NCBI RefSeq assembly: GCF_014901205.1
Contig: NZ_JACNMU010000005.1
Location: 303,178-367,177 of the forward strand
Origin: Meridianimarinicoccus sp. MJW13
GTDB lineage: Bacteria; Pseudomonadota; Alphaproteobacteria; Rhodobacterales; Rhodobacteraceae
Length of the DNA: 64,000 nucleotides
Reading direction: 5' to 3'
Below the pieces are notes generated by a model that was given only the letters and a program-made list of their open reading frames with translations, made no database searches and was not told where the DNA came from. Of the stretch, positions 46,498 through 58,570 are shown in pieces. Positions within the stretch are counted from its first letter, which is position 1; every line of letters starts with the position of its first letter. The position numbers and the translations under genes were made by a program.

Positions 46498-47433
46498 ATG
46501 TTCGCGCGACTGAAGACAATCTGGGCGATTCTCAAGGGAATGCAGAAGCGTATCGTCGCCGCCAACCTGACACTCGTGGCGGCGGGCGGCGCGTTCTTCT
46601 CGATGCTCTCGCTGTTTCCCGGTCTCGCGGCCGTGGTCACCTTGCTGGGCCTGGTTGCCAATCCCGCCATCGTCGAACAGCAGCTTTCCATCGTGGCCGA
46701 TTTCGTTCCCAAGGAAGCCTTCGATCTGATCAAGGACCAGGTGTTGCGGATGTCGTCGTCCGGATCATCAACGCTGGGATGGGCGACACTGGTGTCCATC
46801 CTGACCGCCCTGTGGTCGGCGCGCCTGGGGACAGATGCCATCATCAAGGCGTTGAACGCGGTCCATGGCACGCCCATGCGCAGCGGATTGCGCACCTATG
46901 CGGTGGCGTTGACCATCACGTTGGTCCTGATCCTGGTGGTCATCGTGGCGATTCTGGCCATGGTGGTTTTGCCTGTGATCCTGGCATTTCTGCCGCTGGG
47001 CCCCTTCACCGGCCTGGCGCTGGACACTGCGCGATGGGTTCTGGCAGTGGCGGTGGTCTTTTCGGGCATCTGGGTGCTTTATCGCTTTGCCCCCACCGGC
47101 CAGGCCGCAGGTGTCAAATGGCTCAACGGTGGTGCGGTCCTGTCGGTGCTGGTCTGGGCCGGAGGAACCCTCGCCTTTTCGTACTTCCTGCGCAATTTCG
47201 GCAAATACAACGAAGTCTACGGATCTATCGGTGCCGTCATCGCGCTGCTCATGTTTCTATACATCACGATTTTGACCGTCCTTCTGGGCGCGGCACTGAA
47301 TGCCGAACTGGCAGCACTGCAAAAGAAGAAAGCGCAGGAATCACTTGTCTCTGCGCCGCAGAAAGACCCGTCTTCACCCTCGGCGCTCGGCCCCCCGGCT
47401 CAGCCGGACCCGCAAGAAAGTCCGCAATCCTGA
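46498..47433 (+). CDS. YihY/BrkB family membrane protein
   Basis: The 311-aa protein starts MFARLKTIWAILKGMQKRIVA at the ATG at 46498, eight bases after GGAG. The YihY domain shows the AAGGAFFSMLSLFPGLAAVVTLLG start and WSARLGTDAIIKALNAVHG. The GSIGAVIALLMFLYITILTVLLGAALNAEL signature completes it, with about six membrane helices. The old name ribonuclease BN is incorrect for this family, and its function is not known. The C-terminus is a Ser/Pro-rich cytoplasmic tail. Confidence 0.9.
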   Translation: MFARLKTIWAILKGMQKRIVAANLTLVAAGGAFFSMLSLFPGLAAVVTLLGLVANPAIVEQQLSIVADFVPKEAFDLIKDQVLRMSSSGSSTLGWATLVSILTALWSARLGTDAIIKALNAVHGTPMRSGLRTYAVALTITLVLILVVIVAILAMVVLPVILAFLPLGPFTGLALDTARWVLAVAVVFSGIWVLYRFAPTGQAAGVKWLNGGAVLSVLVWAGGTLAFSYFLRNFGKYNEVYGSIGAVIALLMFLYITILTVLLGAALNAELAALQKKKAQESLVSAPQKDPSSPSALGPPAQPDPQESPQS

Positions 47434-47523
47434 AATGTTCGTAGCCAGACGTGACAGCGCCGCCACTTGCGCGGATCGTGACGCCCCGTACAAGGATGGC
47501 CGGAACAAGTTAACGAGCATCCC

Positions 47524-48897
47524 ATGACCCAGTCTTCCCATGCCTTCGTGATCCTGGCTGCCGGCAAAGGCTCCAGAATGCTGTCGGACCGGCCCAAGGT
47601 GCTGCACCAGGTGGGATCGCTGCCGCTGCTGGGCCACGCGCTGCGCAGCACCGAACCGCTGAACCCGGCCCACCTGATCGTTGTCGCCGGACATGGGGCC
47701 GAGGCGGTGGAGGCGGCAACTGCCCGTCTGGCCCCCGCCGCCCGGACCGTGCGCCAGACCGAGCAGTTGGGCACCGCCCATGCGGTCGATCAGGCGCGCG
47801 ACCTGCTGGCGGATTTCGACGGCGATGTGACGGTGCTCTACGGCGATACGCCCTTCATCCGCACCGAGACGCTGGAACGGATGAATGCTGCGCGACAGGA
47901 CGGTGCGGACGTGGTCATCCTGGGCTTCGACACCCCCGATCCCGGCCGCTATGGCCGCCTGATGATCACCGACGGCGACCGGTTGCACCGCATCGTCGAA
48001 TTCAAGGACGCCTCCCCCGAAGAGCGCGCGGTAACCCTGTGCAATTCCGGCGTTGTCATGGCCCCCGCCGCCCTGCTGTTCGATCTGATCGCGCAGGTGG
48101 GCAACGCCAATGCCTCGGAGGAATACTATCTGACCGACATCGTCGGGCTGGCCAACGACCGGGGCCTGACCTGTCGGGCCGTGACCTGCGATCCGGCCGA
48201 GACACTGGGCATCAACACCCGCGCCGAACTGGCCGGGGCCGAGGCGGTGTTTCAGGCGGCCCGTCGGGCCGAGCTGATGGCCGCAGGGGTCACCCTGACG
48301 GCACCGGAAACCGTTTTCCTGTCAGCAGATACCAGAATCGATCCGGATTGCGTGATCGAACCCAATGTGGTTTTCGGCCCCGGCGTGACGCTGGCCCCGA
48401 ATGTGACCATCCGGTCGTTTTCGCACCTGGAGGGCGCGACAGTGGCCTCGGGCGCCGTTGTCGGCCCCTATGCGCGGCTGCGCCCCGGCGCGCGCCTGTC
48501 CGAAGACACCCGCGTCGGCAATTTCGTCGAGGTCAAGAATGCCGACCTGGCACGCGGCGTGAAGGTCAACCACCTGTCCTATATCGGCGATGCCGAGATC
48601 GGACCGGCCAGCAACATCGGCGCGGGCACCATTACCTGCAACTACGATGGCTTCCTGAAGCACAAGACCAGCATCGGGGCCGAGGTGTTCATCGGCTCCA
48701 ACACCATGCTGGTGGCGCCGGTCAGCATCGGGGACGGCGCCAACACCGGGTCGGGGTCGGTCATCACCCGCGACGTGCCCGAAGGCGCGCTGGCCATCGC
48801 CCGCGCCCGGCAGGACAACAAACCCGGCCTTGCCACCCGCCTGCGCGACATGCTGCGCCAGAAAAAAGCAGCCCTGGCGGCTGCGAAACCGGAGTAA
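47524..48897 (+). CDS. glmU: Bifunctional GlmU (glucosamine-1-P acetyltransferase / GlcNAc-1-P uridyltransferase)
   Basis: GlmU makes UDP-GlcNAc for peptidoglycan and LPS. The 457-aa protein has an N-terminal uridyltransferase domain with AAGKGSRMLSDRPKVLHQVG and YGDTPFI. A C-terminal left-handed beta-helix of hexapeptide repeats (VVFGPGVTLAPNVTI) carries the acetyltransferase site (NHLSYIGDAEIG, GAGTITCNYDG). It lies five bases before glmS, so UDP-GlcNAc supply is one operon. Confidence 0.97.
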   Translation: MTQSSHAFVILAAGKGSRMLSDRPKVLHQVGSLPLLGHALRSTEPLNPAHLIVVAGHGAEAVEAATARLAPAARTVRQTEQLGTAHAVDQARDLLADFDGDVTVLYGDTPFIRTETLERMNAARQDGADVVILGFDTPDPGRYGRLMITDGDRLHRIVEFKDASPEERAVTLCNSGVVMAPAALLFDLIAQVGNANASEEYYLTDIVGLANDRGLTCRAVTCDPAETLGINTRAELAGAEAVFQAARRAELMAAGVTLTAPETVFLSADTRIDPDCVIEPNVVFGPGVTLAPNVTIRSFSHLEGATVASGAVVGPYARLRPGARLSEDTRVGNFVEVKNADLARGVKVNHLSYIGDAEIGPASNIGAGTITCNYDGFLKHKTSIGAEVFIGSNTMLVAPVSIGDGANTGSGSVITRDVPEGALAIARARQDNKPGLATRLRDMLRQKKAALAAAKPE

Positions 48898-48902
48898 ACC
48901 TC

Positions 48903-50726
<1,824 letters not shown>

Positions 50727-50866
50727 GCGCGTTTGCCAAGCTATTCCGGGGGCTTGCCACGCGGGCGGGGTGTCGCCGCGCGACTCTGCGCCCACTGTGC
50801 GGCCGCCGGTGTGGCATGGCATGTTGCGCGCCAAGGGCCATTGGGCAGCACGAGACCGGATGTGAC

Positions 50867-52006
50867 ATGAAACGACATTTCCCCGCGGTGGGCGCAACTG
50901 CAACCGCGCTGCTGGCCTTGTTGGCCGGCGTGCCGACCCACGCAGAAGACACCCAGCAATCGACGCCGCCCGAAGCAGCCCCCGCCGCGTCCGACACGTC
51001 GACGGCATCAAAGGACTATGGATTTGGCGCAGGCTCGATGCTGGTGGTGCCGATCCCGGTCAATAGCCCGACCTTCGGCACCGGCCTGATCCTTGGCGCG
51101 GGTTATGTGTTTCAGGAAGACGAAAAGTCGGACAATTCATTCATCGGCGTCGGGGTCTTTGCCACGAACAACGGCAGCCGCGCGGGCGCCATCGGCACCA
51201 GCCTGTCGCTGGATGAAAAACGGCACAACGGCATGCTGTACCTGGGTGCTGCCGATGTGACCTATGACCTTTATGTCGACGGCGATCCGCTTGAGATCAA
51301 TCAGGAAGGCGTCGCCCTGAATGCCGAGTACCGATTTGGCTTCACGCCGCACCTGTCCGCCGGTCTGAGCTTCCGTTACCTGGAAAGCCGCGTGAATGCG
51401 ATCGGCAATGCCACCCTGCCCCCCGGCATCCAGGATCTGACCGACATCACACTGGCCTCGCTGGGCCTGGTGGCGCAATGGGACACCCGCAACGACAGCC
51501 TGTACCCGTCCGAAGGCGGTCTGGCCGAGTTCAATTTCCTGACCAACCAGGTCTCTGGTGGTGCCAGTTTCAGTTACCTGAAATCCACGCTGGCGCTGGA
51601 TCACTACTGGTTGCTTGGCCCGCAAACCGTTCTGGCCGCCAACGCCACGGGATGCCTTGTCGAAGACGAAGCGCCGTTCTTCGACTCCTGCCTTCTGGGC
51701 AGCCAGATCCGCGGGTTTTCGCTGTTCCAATACTACGGCAACCAGATGGTCACGGCGCAGGCCGAGTTGCGCCAGAATTTCAGCAAGCGCTTTGGCGGGG
51801 TGGCCTTCGCAGGCGTGGGCGAAACCCTGAGTTCGCTTGAGTTCGGCAGACGGACCCTGACCCGCGACAGTGACCTGCGCTATGCTGGTGGGCTGGGGCT
51901 GCGCTATCGCGTGTCAAAGGATTTCCCGATCGATCTCTCGCTGGATGTCGCGATCAACGATCTGGATGAGAAGAACATCTACTTCTACGTCGGCCAGGCG
52001 TTCTGA
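50867..52006 (+). CDS. Outer-membrane beta-barrel protein (BamA/D15-like barrel)
   Basis: The 379-aa protein starts MKRHFPAVGATATALLALLAG with a signal peptide cut near THA-ED and ends in Phe (YFYVGQAF), as outer-membrane proteins do. After a short acidic linker the body alternates beta strands, with a bacterial surface antigen-like pattern (SLGLVAQWDTRNDSLYPSEGG, GSQIRGF, AGGLGLRYRV). There are no POTRA domains, so it is a barrel-only relative. The function is unknown. A hairpin terminator follows. Confidence 0.82.
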   Translation: MKRHFPAVGATATALLALLAGVPTHAEDTQQSTPPEAAPAASDTSTASKDYGFGAGSMLVVPIPVNSPTFGTGLILGAGYVFQEDEKSDNSFIGVGVFATNNGSRAGAIGTSLSLDEKRHNGMLYLGAADVTYDLYVDGDPLEINQEGVALNAEYRFGFTPHLSAGLSFRYLESRVNAIGNATLPPGIQDLTDITLASLGLVAQWDTRNDSLYPSEGGLAEFNFLTNQVSGGASFSYLKSTLALDHYWLLGPQTVLAANATGCLVEDEAPFFDSCLLGSQIRGFSLFQYYGNQMVTAQAELRQNFSKRFGGVAFAGVGETLSSLEFGRRTLTRDSDLRYAGGLGLRYRVSKDFPIDLSLDVAINDLDEKNIYFYVGQAF

Positions 52007-52041
52007 GCCTTCGGCCGCGTCCGAACGGGCCCTTCCGCGCA

Positions 52042-52073
52042 GACCGGAGGCCCGACATCGCGGGCCTCCGGTC
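52042..52073. terminator. Perfect 13-bp hairpin between convergent genes
   Basis: GACCGGAGGCCCG (52042-52054) pairs perfectly with CGGGCCTCCGGTC (52061-52073) around a six-base loop. There is no T-run. It lies between the stop of the barrel gene and that of mtlK, so it may stop or stabilise both transcripts. Confidence 0.7.
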
Positions 52074-52089
52074 CTGAATCCGCGGGTCG

Positions 52090-53577
52090 TTAGCCCTTCG
52101 ATCCGGCGCAATAGGCTTGCAGCGCGGCTTCGCAGCCCTCCGACCAGATCAGGCGCAGCCAACGGTCAAAGGCCTGTGCGAAGGGAAGCTGCTCGGCAAG
52201 GTCGCCGTACAGGTGATGCTGGGTCAACCAGGTCTGCGGATGCTCCCTGGCCGCCTTTGCGGCCCGGACCAGATCGTCCCAGAACGGATCGTTGGGCTCG
52301 ATCGCAGTGCCATCTTCCCGCGCGCCGTAGCACATGCGCGCCCAGAGTGCTTCGACCAGGGCCAGACCCTGGATCGAATTGCCGGTGGCCAGTCCCTTGC
52401 GCACCAGGGGCAGAACGAACCCGGTGTGCCGCGACGAGCCGTCGAAGGCCACCCGCCGTGTCGTGTCGACGATGGCCGGGTTGCCGAAGCGGCGTTCGAT
52501 CAGGTCTACATAGGCTTGGGGCGTCATGCCCGGCACCGGGGCCACATGGGGCGCGATTTCCTCACGCTGTACCTTCCGGAAATAGGCCGCAATAGAGGGA
52601 TGCGACATGCAGCCCGAGATCGTCGGCACCGACAGGATCTCGCCGGGGTTGGCGATGATCTGGTGTCCCGCGTTCAGGATGCGCAGCTTCATGGTTTCAT
52701 AGTCATGAACCTGGTTGGAGAACGTCGCCCCGGCCTGATCCCAATCGGGACGGCCCGCGCAGAAGTCATCCTCGATCACCCACTGGCGAAAGTTCTCATG
52801 GGTCACGGGGACTGCATCGTCGATCCCGAAGCGGTGCGCCTGGGCGATCTCTTTCTCGCCGGTGGCGGGAACGATGCAATCGACCATCGAGTTCGGGAAG
52901 GTGCACTTGGTGTCGATCCAATCGGCAAGCGCCGGATCGGACATGCGGGCCAGCGAAACGACGGTCTGGCGCATGACGCGACCGTTGGCCAGAAGGTTGT
53001 CGCAGCTTAACCCGGTGAAGGGGCCGATGCCGTTGTCACGCCTTTGGCGCAGGGCTTCGATCACGGCACCAAACGCGGTACGCGGTGTCCGGGGATTTGC
53101 CGCGTCATGCTGCATGTCCGGGTGCGCGCCGTCAAAGGCACTGGTGGCCGGATCGACATAGTAGCCGCCTTCGGTCACGGTCAGGGCCACGATCCGGATT
53201 GCCGGGTCGACCATGCGGGCGATCAGCGGCGCATTGCCTTCGCTGATCGGCAGATAGTCGATCATCGAGCCGATGACCTCGGCCGATGATCCGGAAGGGT
53301 CCAGTTCGATCAACGTGGTCAAGCAATCCTGCGCGAGAAACTTTTCGCGCATCACGGCATCGTAGGGACGAACGCCCGCACCGACGATGGCCCAGTCCTG
53401 CGCGGCCCCCGCCTGCATCAGGCGATGCAGGTACCAGGCCTGATGCGCCCGGTGGAAGTTGCCGACGCCGATGTGCACGATGCCCGCGGTCAGCTTTGAT
53501 CGGTCGTAGTGCGGGCGCAAGATCGCGGCCGGCAACCGGGACAGCGTTTCATTCGAGAGTGAGATCAGCTCATCCAT
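52090..53577 (-). CDS. mtlK: Mannitol 2-dehydrogenase
   Basis: The enzyme oxidises D-mannitol to D-fructose with NAD+. The 495-aa polyol-specific long-chain dehydrogenase starts [19 protein letters not shown] at the ATG at 53575-53577. The N-terminal Rossmann motif is VHIGVGNFHRAHQAWY, and the catalytic region has KCTFPNSMVDCIVPATG and KLRILNAGHQ with the Lys-Asn-His residues of this family. It overlaps smoS by 13 bases and ends the polyol operon. A fructokinase gene (mtlZ in R. sphaeroides) does not follow here. Confidence 0.94.
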   Translation of the reverse strand: MDELISLSNETLSRLPAAILRPHYDRSKLTAGIVHIGVGNFHRAHQAWYLHRLMQAGAAQDWAIVGAGVRPYDAVMREKFLAQDCLTTLIELDPSGSSAEVIGSMIDYLPISEGNAPLIARMVDPAIRIVALTVTEGGYYVDPATSAFDGAHPDMQHDAANPRTPRTAFGAVIEALRQRRDNGIGPFTGLSCDNLLANGRVMRQTVVSLARMSDPALADWIDTKCTFPNSMVDCIVPATGEKEIAQAHRFGIDDAVPVTHENFRQWVIEDDFCAGRPDWDQAGATFSNQVHDYETMKLRILNAGHQIIANPGEILSVPTISGCMSHPSIAAYFRKVQREEIAPHVAPVPGMTPQAYVDLIERRFGNPAIVDTTRRVAFDGSSRHTGFVLPLVRKGLATGNSIQGLALVEALWARMCYGAREDGTAIEPNDPFWDDLVRAAKAAREHPQTWLTQHHLYGDLAEQLPFAQAFDRWLRLIWSEGCEAALQAYCAGSKG

Positions 53578-54334
53578 TGTCCACCATCCACGTTGTAGCA
53601 TTGCGATACGATGTAGTCGGACTCATCGCTGGCCAGGAAAATCGCCATTCCGGTCAGGTCTTCAGCAGTACCCATGCGACCGCAGGGAACCGCGTCTCCG
53701 ACTTCTTTCTTCTTCTGGCCGGGGGCCTTGTTCTCGTGCTTGGCAAAAAACGCGTCGACCTCGTCCCAGTGCTCGCCATCGACCACACCGGGGGCGATGG
53801 CATTCACGTTGATGCCGTGCTGGATCAGGTTCAGCCCCGCCGATTGGGTCAGACTGATGATCGCCGCCTTGCTGGCGCAATAGACGGCAACCAGAGGCTC
53901 GCCCCGGCGTCCAGCCTGGCTGGCCATGTTGATGATCTTGCCGCCTTTTCCGCGCTCGATCATGTGGCGTGCCACCGCTTGCATGGTGAACAGCGCACCA
54001 GAGACATTGATGTCGAATGCGCGCGCGTAGTCGTCGCGGGTAATCTCGACAATCGGCGCCGCCGTGAAGATCGCCGCGTTGTTGATCAACACGTCGATGC
54101 TGCCCAGCGTGTCAATGGTTGTGGCGATCGCGGCATTGATGCTGTCCTGCCGGGTCACATCCATTTCGACCGCAATGGCTGCCGAGCCGATCTCTGCCGC
54201 CGCTGTGCGCGCACGCGCAATGTCGATATCGGCGATGGCGACCCTGGCGCCTTCGCGGACATAAGCCTTGGCGAAAGCCAGGCCTATGCCGCGGGCGGCA
54301 CCAGTGATCAGCGCGTTTTTCCCCCCAAGCCGTT

Positions 54335-54338
<4 letters not shown>
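53565..54338 (-). CDS. smoS: Sorbitol dehydrogenase, short-chain type (SmoS)
   Basis: SmoS oxidises D-sorbitol (and galactitol or L-iditol) to ketoses. The 257-aa SDR has cofactor motif TGAARGIG at 12-19, NNAA at 86-89, catalytic Ser140, Tyr153 and Lys157 (NMASQAG, YCASK), and the [17 protein letters not shown] block that strongly recalls R. sphaeroides SmoS. Its start overlaps the smoK stop by four bases, and its end overlaps mtlK. Confidence 0.94.
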
Positions 54339-55339
<1,001 letters not shown>

Positions 55340-55350
55340 TGGTCAGTTCC

Positions 55351-56181
55351 TTACTTGACGGCGCCGAAGGTCAGGCCGCTGACGAGTTGCTTCTGGCTGA
55401 ACCAGCCGAGAATGAGGATAGGCGCGATGGCCATGGTCGAGGCTGCGCTGAGTTTTGCGAAGAACAGGCCTTCCGGGCTGGAATAGCTGGCGATGAAGGC
55501 TGTCAGCGGCGCTGCTTTTGCCGCGGTCAGGTTCAGCGTCCAGAAGGCTTCGTTCCAGGCCAGGATGAAGTTCAGCAGCATGGTCGAGGCGATGCCCGGA
55601 ATGGCCATCGGTGTCAGGATGAACAGGATCTCGTCCTTCAGACCGGCCCCATCCATGCGTCCGGCTTCCAGGATCTCGCCGGGGATCTCCTTGAAGTAGG
55701 TGTAGAGCATCCAGACGATGATCGGCAGGTTCATCAGCATCAGCACGATGATCAGACCGGCGCGGGTGTCCAGCAGCCCCATCTTGATGAAGATCAGGTA
55801 GATCGGGTACAGCACGCCGACCGCTGGAAGCATCTTGGTGGAGAGCATCCACAGCAGGATGTCCTTGGTCTTGCGCGACGGCACGAAGGCCATCGACCAG
55901 GCCGCCGGGACGGCGATGATCAGACCGAGGATGGTCGAGCCACCCGCGATGATGATCGAGTTCCACAGGAAGCGCGCGTAGTTGGAGCGTTCCAGCACAA
56001 CCCCATAGTTTTCAAGGGTCCAGTCGAAGGCGAGGAATACGGGCGGATCCGCGATGGCCGTGGCTTCGGTCTTGAAGCTGGTCAGGATCGTCCAGAGGAT
56101 CGGAAAGAAGATCAGCAGGCCCACAGCCCAGGCGGCAGTGGTATTGATGATCTTGCGTTGTTGGGTAACGGCACGTGCCAT
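55351..56181 (-). CDS. smoG: Polyol ABC transporter permease SmoG (MalG type)
   Basis: The 276-aa inner-membrane permease has about six helices and the binding-protein-dependent transport signature in the EAGRMDGAGLKDEILFILTPM loop (EAA motif), which contacts the ATPase. The N-terminus is basic (MARAVTQQRKI). It is 11 bases upstream of smoK and 12 downstream of smoF on the same strand. Confidence 0.94.
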   Translation of the reverse strand: MARAVTQQRKIINTTAAWAVGLLIFFPILWTILTSFKTEATAIADPPVFLAFDWTLENYGVVLERSNYARFLWNSIIIAGGSTILGLIIAVPAAWSMAFVPSRKTKDILLWMLSTKMLPAVGVLYPIYLIFIKMGLLDTRAGLIIVLMLMNLPIIVWMLYTYFKEIPGEILEAGRMDGAGLKDEILFILTPMAIPGIASTMLLNFILAWNEAFWTLNLTAAKAAPLTAFIASYSSPEGLFFAKLSAASTMAIAPILILGWFSQKQLVSGLTFGAVK

Positions 56182-56193
56182 GATGTTATCTCC

Positions 56194-57060
56194 TCACGCG
56201 TCCAGGTTCTTGCCGACGATGCGCATCAGGAAGATGGCAACGATGTTGGCCAGAATGATTGCATAGACACCCCCTGCGGATCCGAGCCCGACGTTCTGGC
56301 TTTCCAGCACGCGCTGGAAGATCAGGTAGGTCAGCGTCCGGGAGCCGAAGGCGCCGCCGGTGGTCACGAAGATCTCGGCGAAGATCGACAGCAGGAAGAT
56401 CGTTTCGATCAGGATCACGATGGTGATGGCCCGACCCAGGTGCGGCAGCACGATATAGTAGAAGCGCTTGAGAACCGGGGCCCCGTCCATTTCGGAAGCT
56501 TCGAGCTGTTCTCCGTCCAGCGACTGGATCGCCGTCAGAAGGATCAGGGTCGCAAAGGGCAGCCACTGCCAACTGACAATGGTGATGATCGAGAACAGGG
56601 AAGCGTCACTGAGCCAGACAACAGGCTCGGCACCAAAGAACTTCCACAGATGCGCGAACAGGCCGTTGACCGGGTCCATGAACATGTTCTTCCAGACCAG
56701 CGCGGAAACGGTGGGCATCACGAAGAAAGGCGCGATGACAAGGATGCGCACGACACCCTGCCCCCACATGGGCTGGTTCAGCAGAAGTCCCAGCAGCACA
56801 CCGAAAACCACGGTGATCAGCAGGGTGCCGCCCACGATGATGAGGGTGGCCTGGACACTGGGCCAGAAGGCGGACGAGGTCACGAACCGGACGTAGTTGT
56901 CGAAGCCGGCCCAACCAAGGTCACCTCCGCGCAGCGGCAAGTATTTTTTGAAGGAAAAATAGAGCGTCATGATGAGGGGCACGAGCATCCATCCTAGAAG
57001 AAGGACGACGGCTGGTGCCAACATCATGCGCGCTGCGGATCGGGAGTGCTGGGTCGCCAT
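56194..57060 (-). CDS. smoF: Polyol ABC transporter permease SmoF (MalF type)
   Basis: The 288-aa permease has about six membrane helices with a periplasmic loop after the first (KKYLPLRGGDLGWAGFDNYVRF, typical of MalF-like sugar permeases). The EAA loop is EASEMDGAPVLKRFYYIVLPHL. AGAGG lies before the start. It follows smoE after a 117-base gap containing a strong hairpin. Confidence 0.94.
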   Translation of the reverse strand: MATQHSRSAARMMLAPAVVLLLGWMLVPLIMTLYFSFKKYLPLRGGDLGWAGFDNYVRFVTSSAFWPSVQATLIIVGGTLLITVVFGVLLGLLLNQPMWGQGVVRILVIAPFFVMPTVSALVWKNMFMDPVNGLFAHLWKFFGAEPVVWLSDASLFSIITIVSWQWLPFATLILLTAIQSLDGEQLEASEMDGAPVLKRFYYIVLPHLGRAITIVILIETIFLLSIFAEIFVTTGGAFGSRTLTYLIFQRVLESQNVGLGSAGGVYAIILANIVAIFLMRIVGKNLDA

Positions 57061-57124
57061 GACGCAAAACCTCTCTACTCACGCAAGGTGCATGTTGAAC
57101 GCGGGTGAAAACTGTAAAGGGTAC

Positions 57125-57164
57125 AAGATGGGGGAGAGGGGCGGGCTGGCCGCCCCTCGATCTT
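57125..57164 (-). terminator. Intercistronic hairpin between smoE and smoF
   Basis: Stem GAGGGGCGG (57136-57144) / CCGCCCCTC (57150-57158), extended by AAGAT/ATCTT arms (57125-57129, 57160-57164). There is no U-run. Hairpins after a binding-protein gene commonly keep its mRNA stable and lower expression of the downstream permease genes, and that role is inferred here. Confidence 0.7.
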
Positions 57165-57177
57165 GGAAGTCGGGGAC

Positions 57178-58479
57178 TTAGTAGCCTGCGGCTTCCAGTT
57201 CTTCGGATGCGATCGCCTGGGCTTTCTCAAGCGCTTCTTCGGCGGTCTGCTGACCGGCAAGTGCGGCCGAGAATTCCTGGCCGATCTGACCGGCCAGACC
57301 TGCCCATTCCGGGATGGCGGCGAACTGCACACCAACGTACGGAACCGGGTCAACGGTCGGGTTGTTCGGATCAGCCGTCAGGATCGATTCCAGGGTCATC
57401 TTGGCAAAGGGGACTTCCTGGTACTCGGGGGTCTCGTACAGCGAGGCACGGGTTCCCGGAGGCACGTTGGCCCAACCTTCGTTCTCGGCGACCAGTGCAA
57501 GGTAGTCTTTCGAGGTCGACCATTCGATGAAGGCCATCGCGGCGTCTTCGTTCTGGGTGCCGGCCGGAATGGCAAGCGCCCAGGCCCAGAGCCAGTTGGA
57601 GTTCTTGCCCATGCCGGCATTCGGTGCCAGCGCGAAGCCCACCTTGTCCGCCACGCTCGAGTCGTTCGGGTTGGTCACGAAGGACGCCGCAACGGTCGCG
57701 TCGATCCACATGCCGCATTTGCCCTGCTGGAACAGCGACAGGTTTTCGTTGAAGCCGTTCGACGATGCGCCCGGAGGGCCCGCTTCGGTCATCAGGTCGA
57801 TGTAGAAGTTGAGCGTGTTGGACCATGCTTCGCTGTCGTACTGGGGACGCCAGTCTTCATCGACGAAGCGGGCACCAAAGGCGTTCGACATCGCGGTGAG
57901 GAACGCCATGTTCTCACCCCAGCCGGCCTTACCGCGCAGGCAGATGCCGTAGATCTCGTTTTCCTTGTCGGTCATGGCAAGCGCGGCTTCCCGGATGAAG
58001 TCCCAGCTGGGCGCATCCGGCATTTCCAGGCCTGCTTTTTCCATCAGGTCGGTGCGGTACATGATCATCGAGCTTTCGCCGTAGAACGGCGCGGCATACA
58101 GCGTGCCGTCGTGGCTCAGGCCGTTGGCCATGGCCGGCAGGATGTCGTCAGCGTCATATTCGGGCGGCAGACCGTCCAGCGAAACCAGCCAGCCGTTGGC
58201 AGCCCAGATCGGCGTTTCGTACATGCCGATGGTCATGATGTCGAACTGGCCACCTTTGGTGGCGATGTCCTGGGTGACACGCGTCCGCAGCGTGTTTTCG
58301 TCCAGGGTCACCCACTCGACGTCATGGCCGGTTTTCGCGGTGAAATCGTCTGTCAGACCCTGCATGCGGATCATGTCGCCGTTGTTGACCGTGGCGATGG
58401 TGATTGTGTCAGCGAAAGCGCCGCTTGCCATGATGGCGGCGACGGCAGTGGCCGTGCCAAGTTTAGCCTTGGAATACAT
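57178..58479 (-). CDS. smoE: Polyol-binding periplasmic protein SmoE
   Basis: The 433-aa extracellular solute-binding protein (family 1) has a signal peptide (MYSKAKLGTATAVAAIMASGAFA) and the mature start DTITIATVNNGDMIRMQGL. The body has conserved blocks AFMTIG-like YETPIWAANGWLVSLDGLPPEY and FIEWSTSKDYLALVAENEGW. It captures sorbitol or mannitol for SmoFGK. GGGAGG precedes the start. It is the first structural gene after the regulator. Confidence 0.94.
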   Translation of the reverse strand: MYSKAKLGTATAVAAIMASGAFADTITIATVNNGDMIRMQGLTDDFTAKTGHDVEWVTLDENTLRTRVTQDIATKGGQFDIMTIGMYETPIWAANGWLVSLDGLPPEYDADDILPAMANGLSHDGTLYAAPFYGESSMIMYRTDLMEKAGLEMPDAPSWDFIREAALAMTDKENEIYGICLRGKAGWGENMAFLTAMSNAFGARFVDEDWRPQYDSEAWSNTLNFYIDLMTEAGPPGASSNGFNENLSLFQQGKCGMWIDATVAASFVTNPNDSSVADKVGFALAPNAGMGKNSNWLWAWALAIPAGTQNEDAAMAFIEWSTSKDYLALVAENEGWANVPPGTRASLYETPEYQEVPFAKMTLESILTADPNNPTVDPVPYVGVQFAAIPEWAGLAGQIGQEFSAALAGQQTAEEALEKAQAIASEELEAAGY

Positions 58480-58545
58480 CGTGTCCTCCCTTGATCGGAT
58501 GCAAGGTCAACCTAAGTCGAATCGGGACGCGCGGTCAACAAAAAC

Positions 58546-58559
58546 TTTACGCGCGGAAA
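58546..58559. promoter_or_regulatory. Candidate LacI-family operator upstream of smoE
   Basis: TTTACGC and GCGGAAA form an imperfect 14-bp dyad (six of seven pairs) centred on CG, as LacI operators are. It lies between the regulator stop and the smoE start. TTTACGCG appears again (reverse orientation) at about 59684-59695, upstream of the regulator gene, which suits autoregulation. Confidence 0.45.
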
Positions 58560-58570
58560 CTTTTTGTGGA

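Noticed and set aside
48898..48902. glmS ribozyme or other regulatory RNA before glmS
   Set aside because: Only five bases separate glmU and glmS, and no ribozyme fold is possible there.
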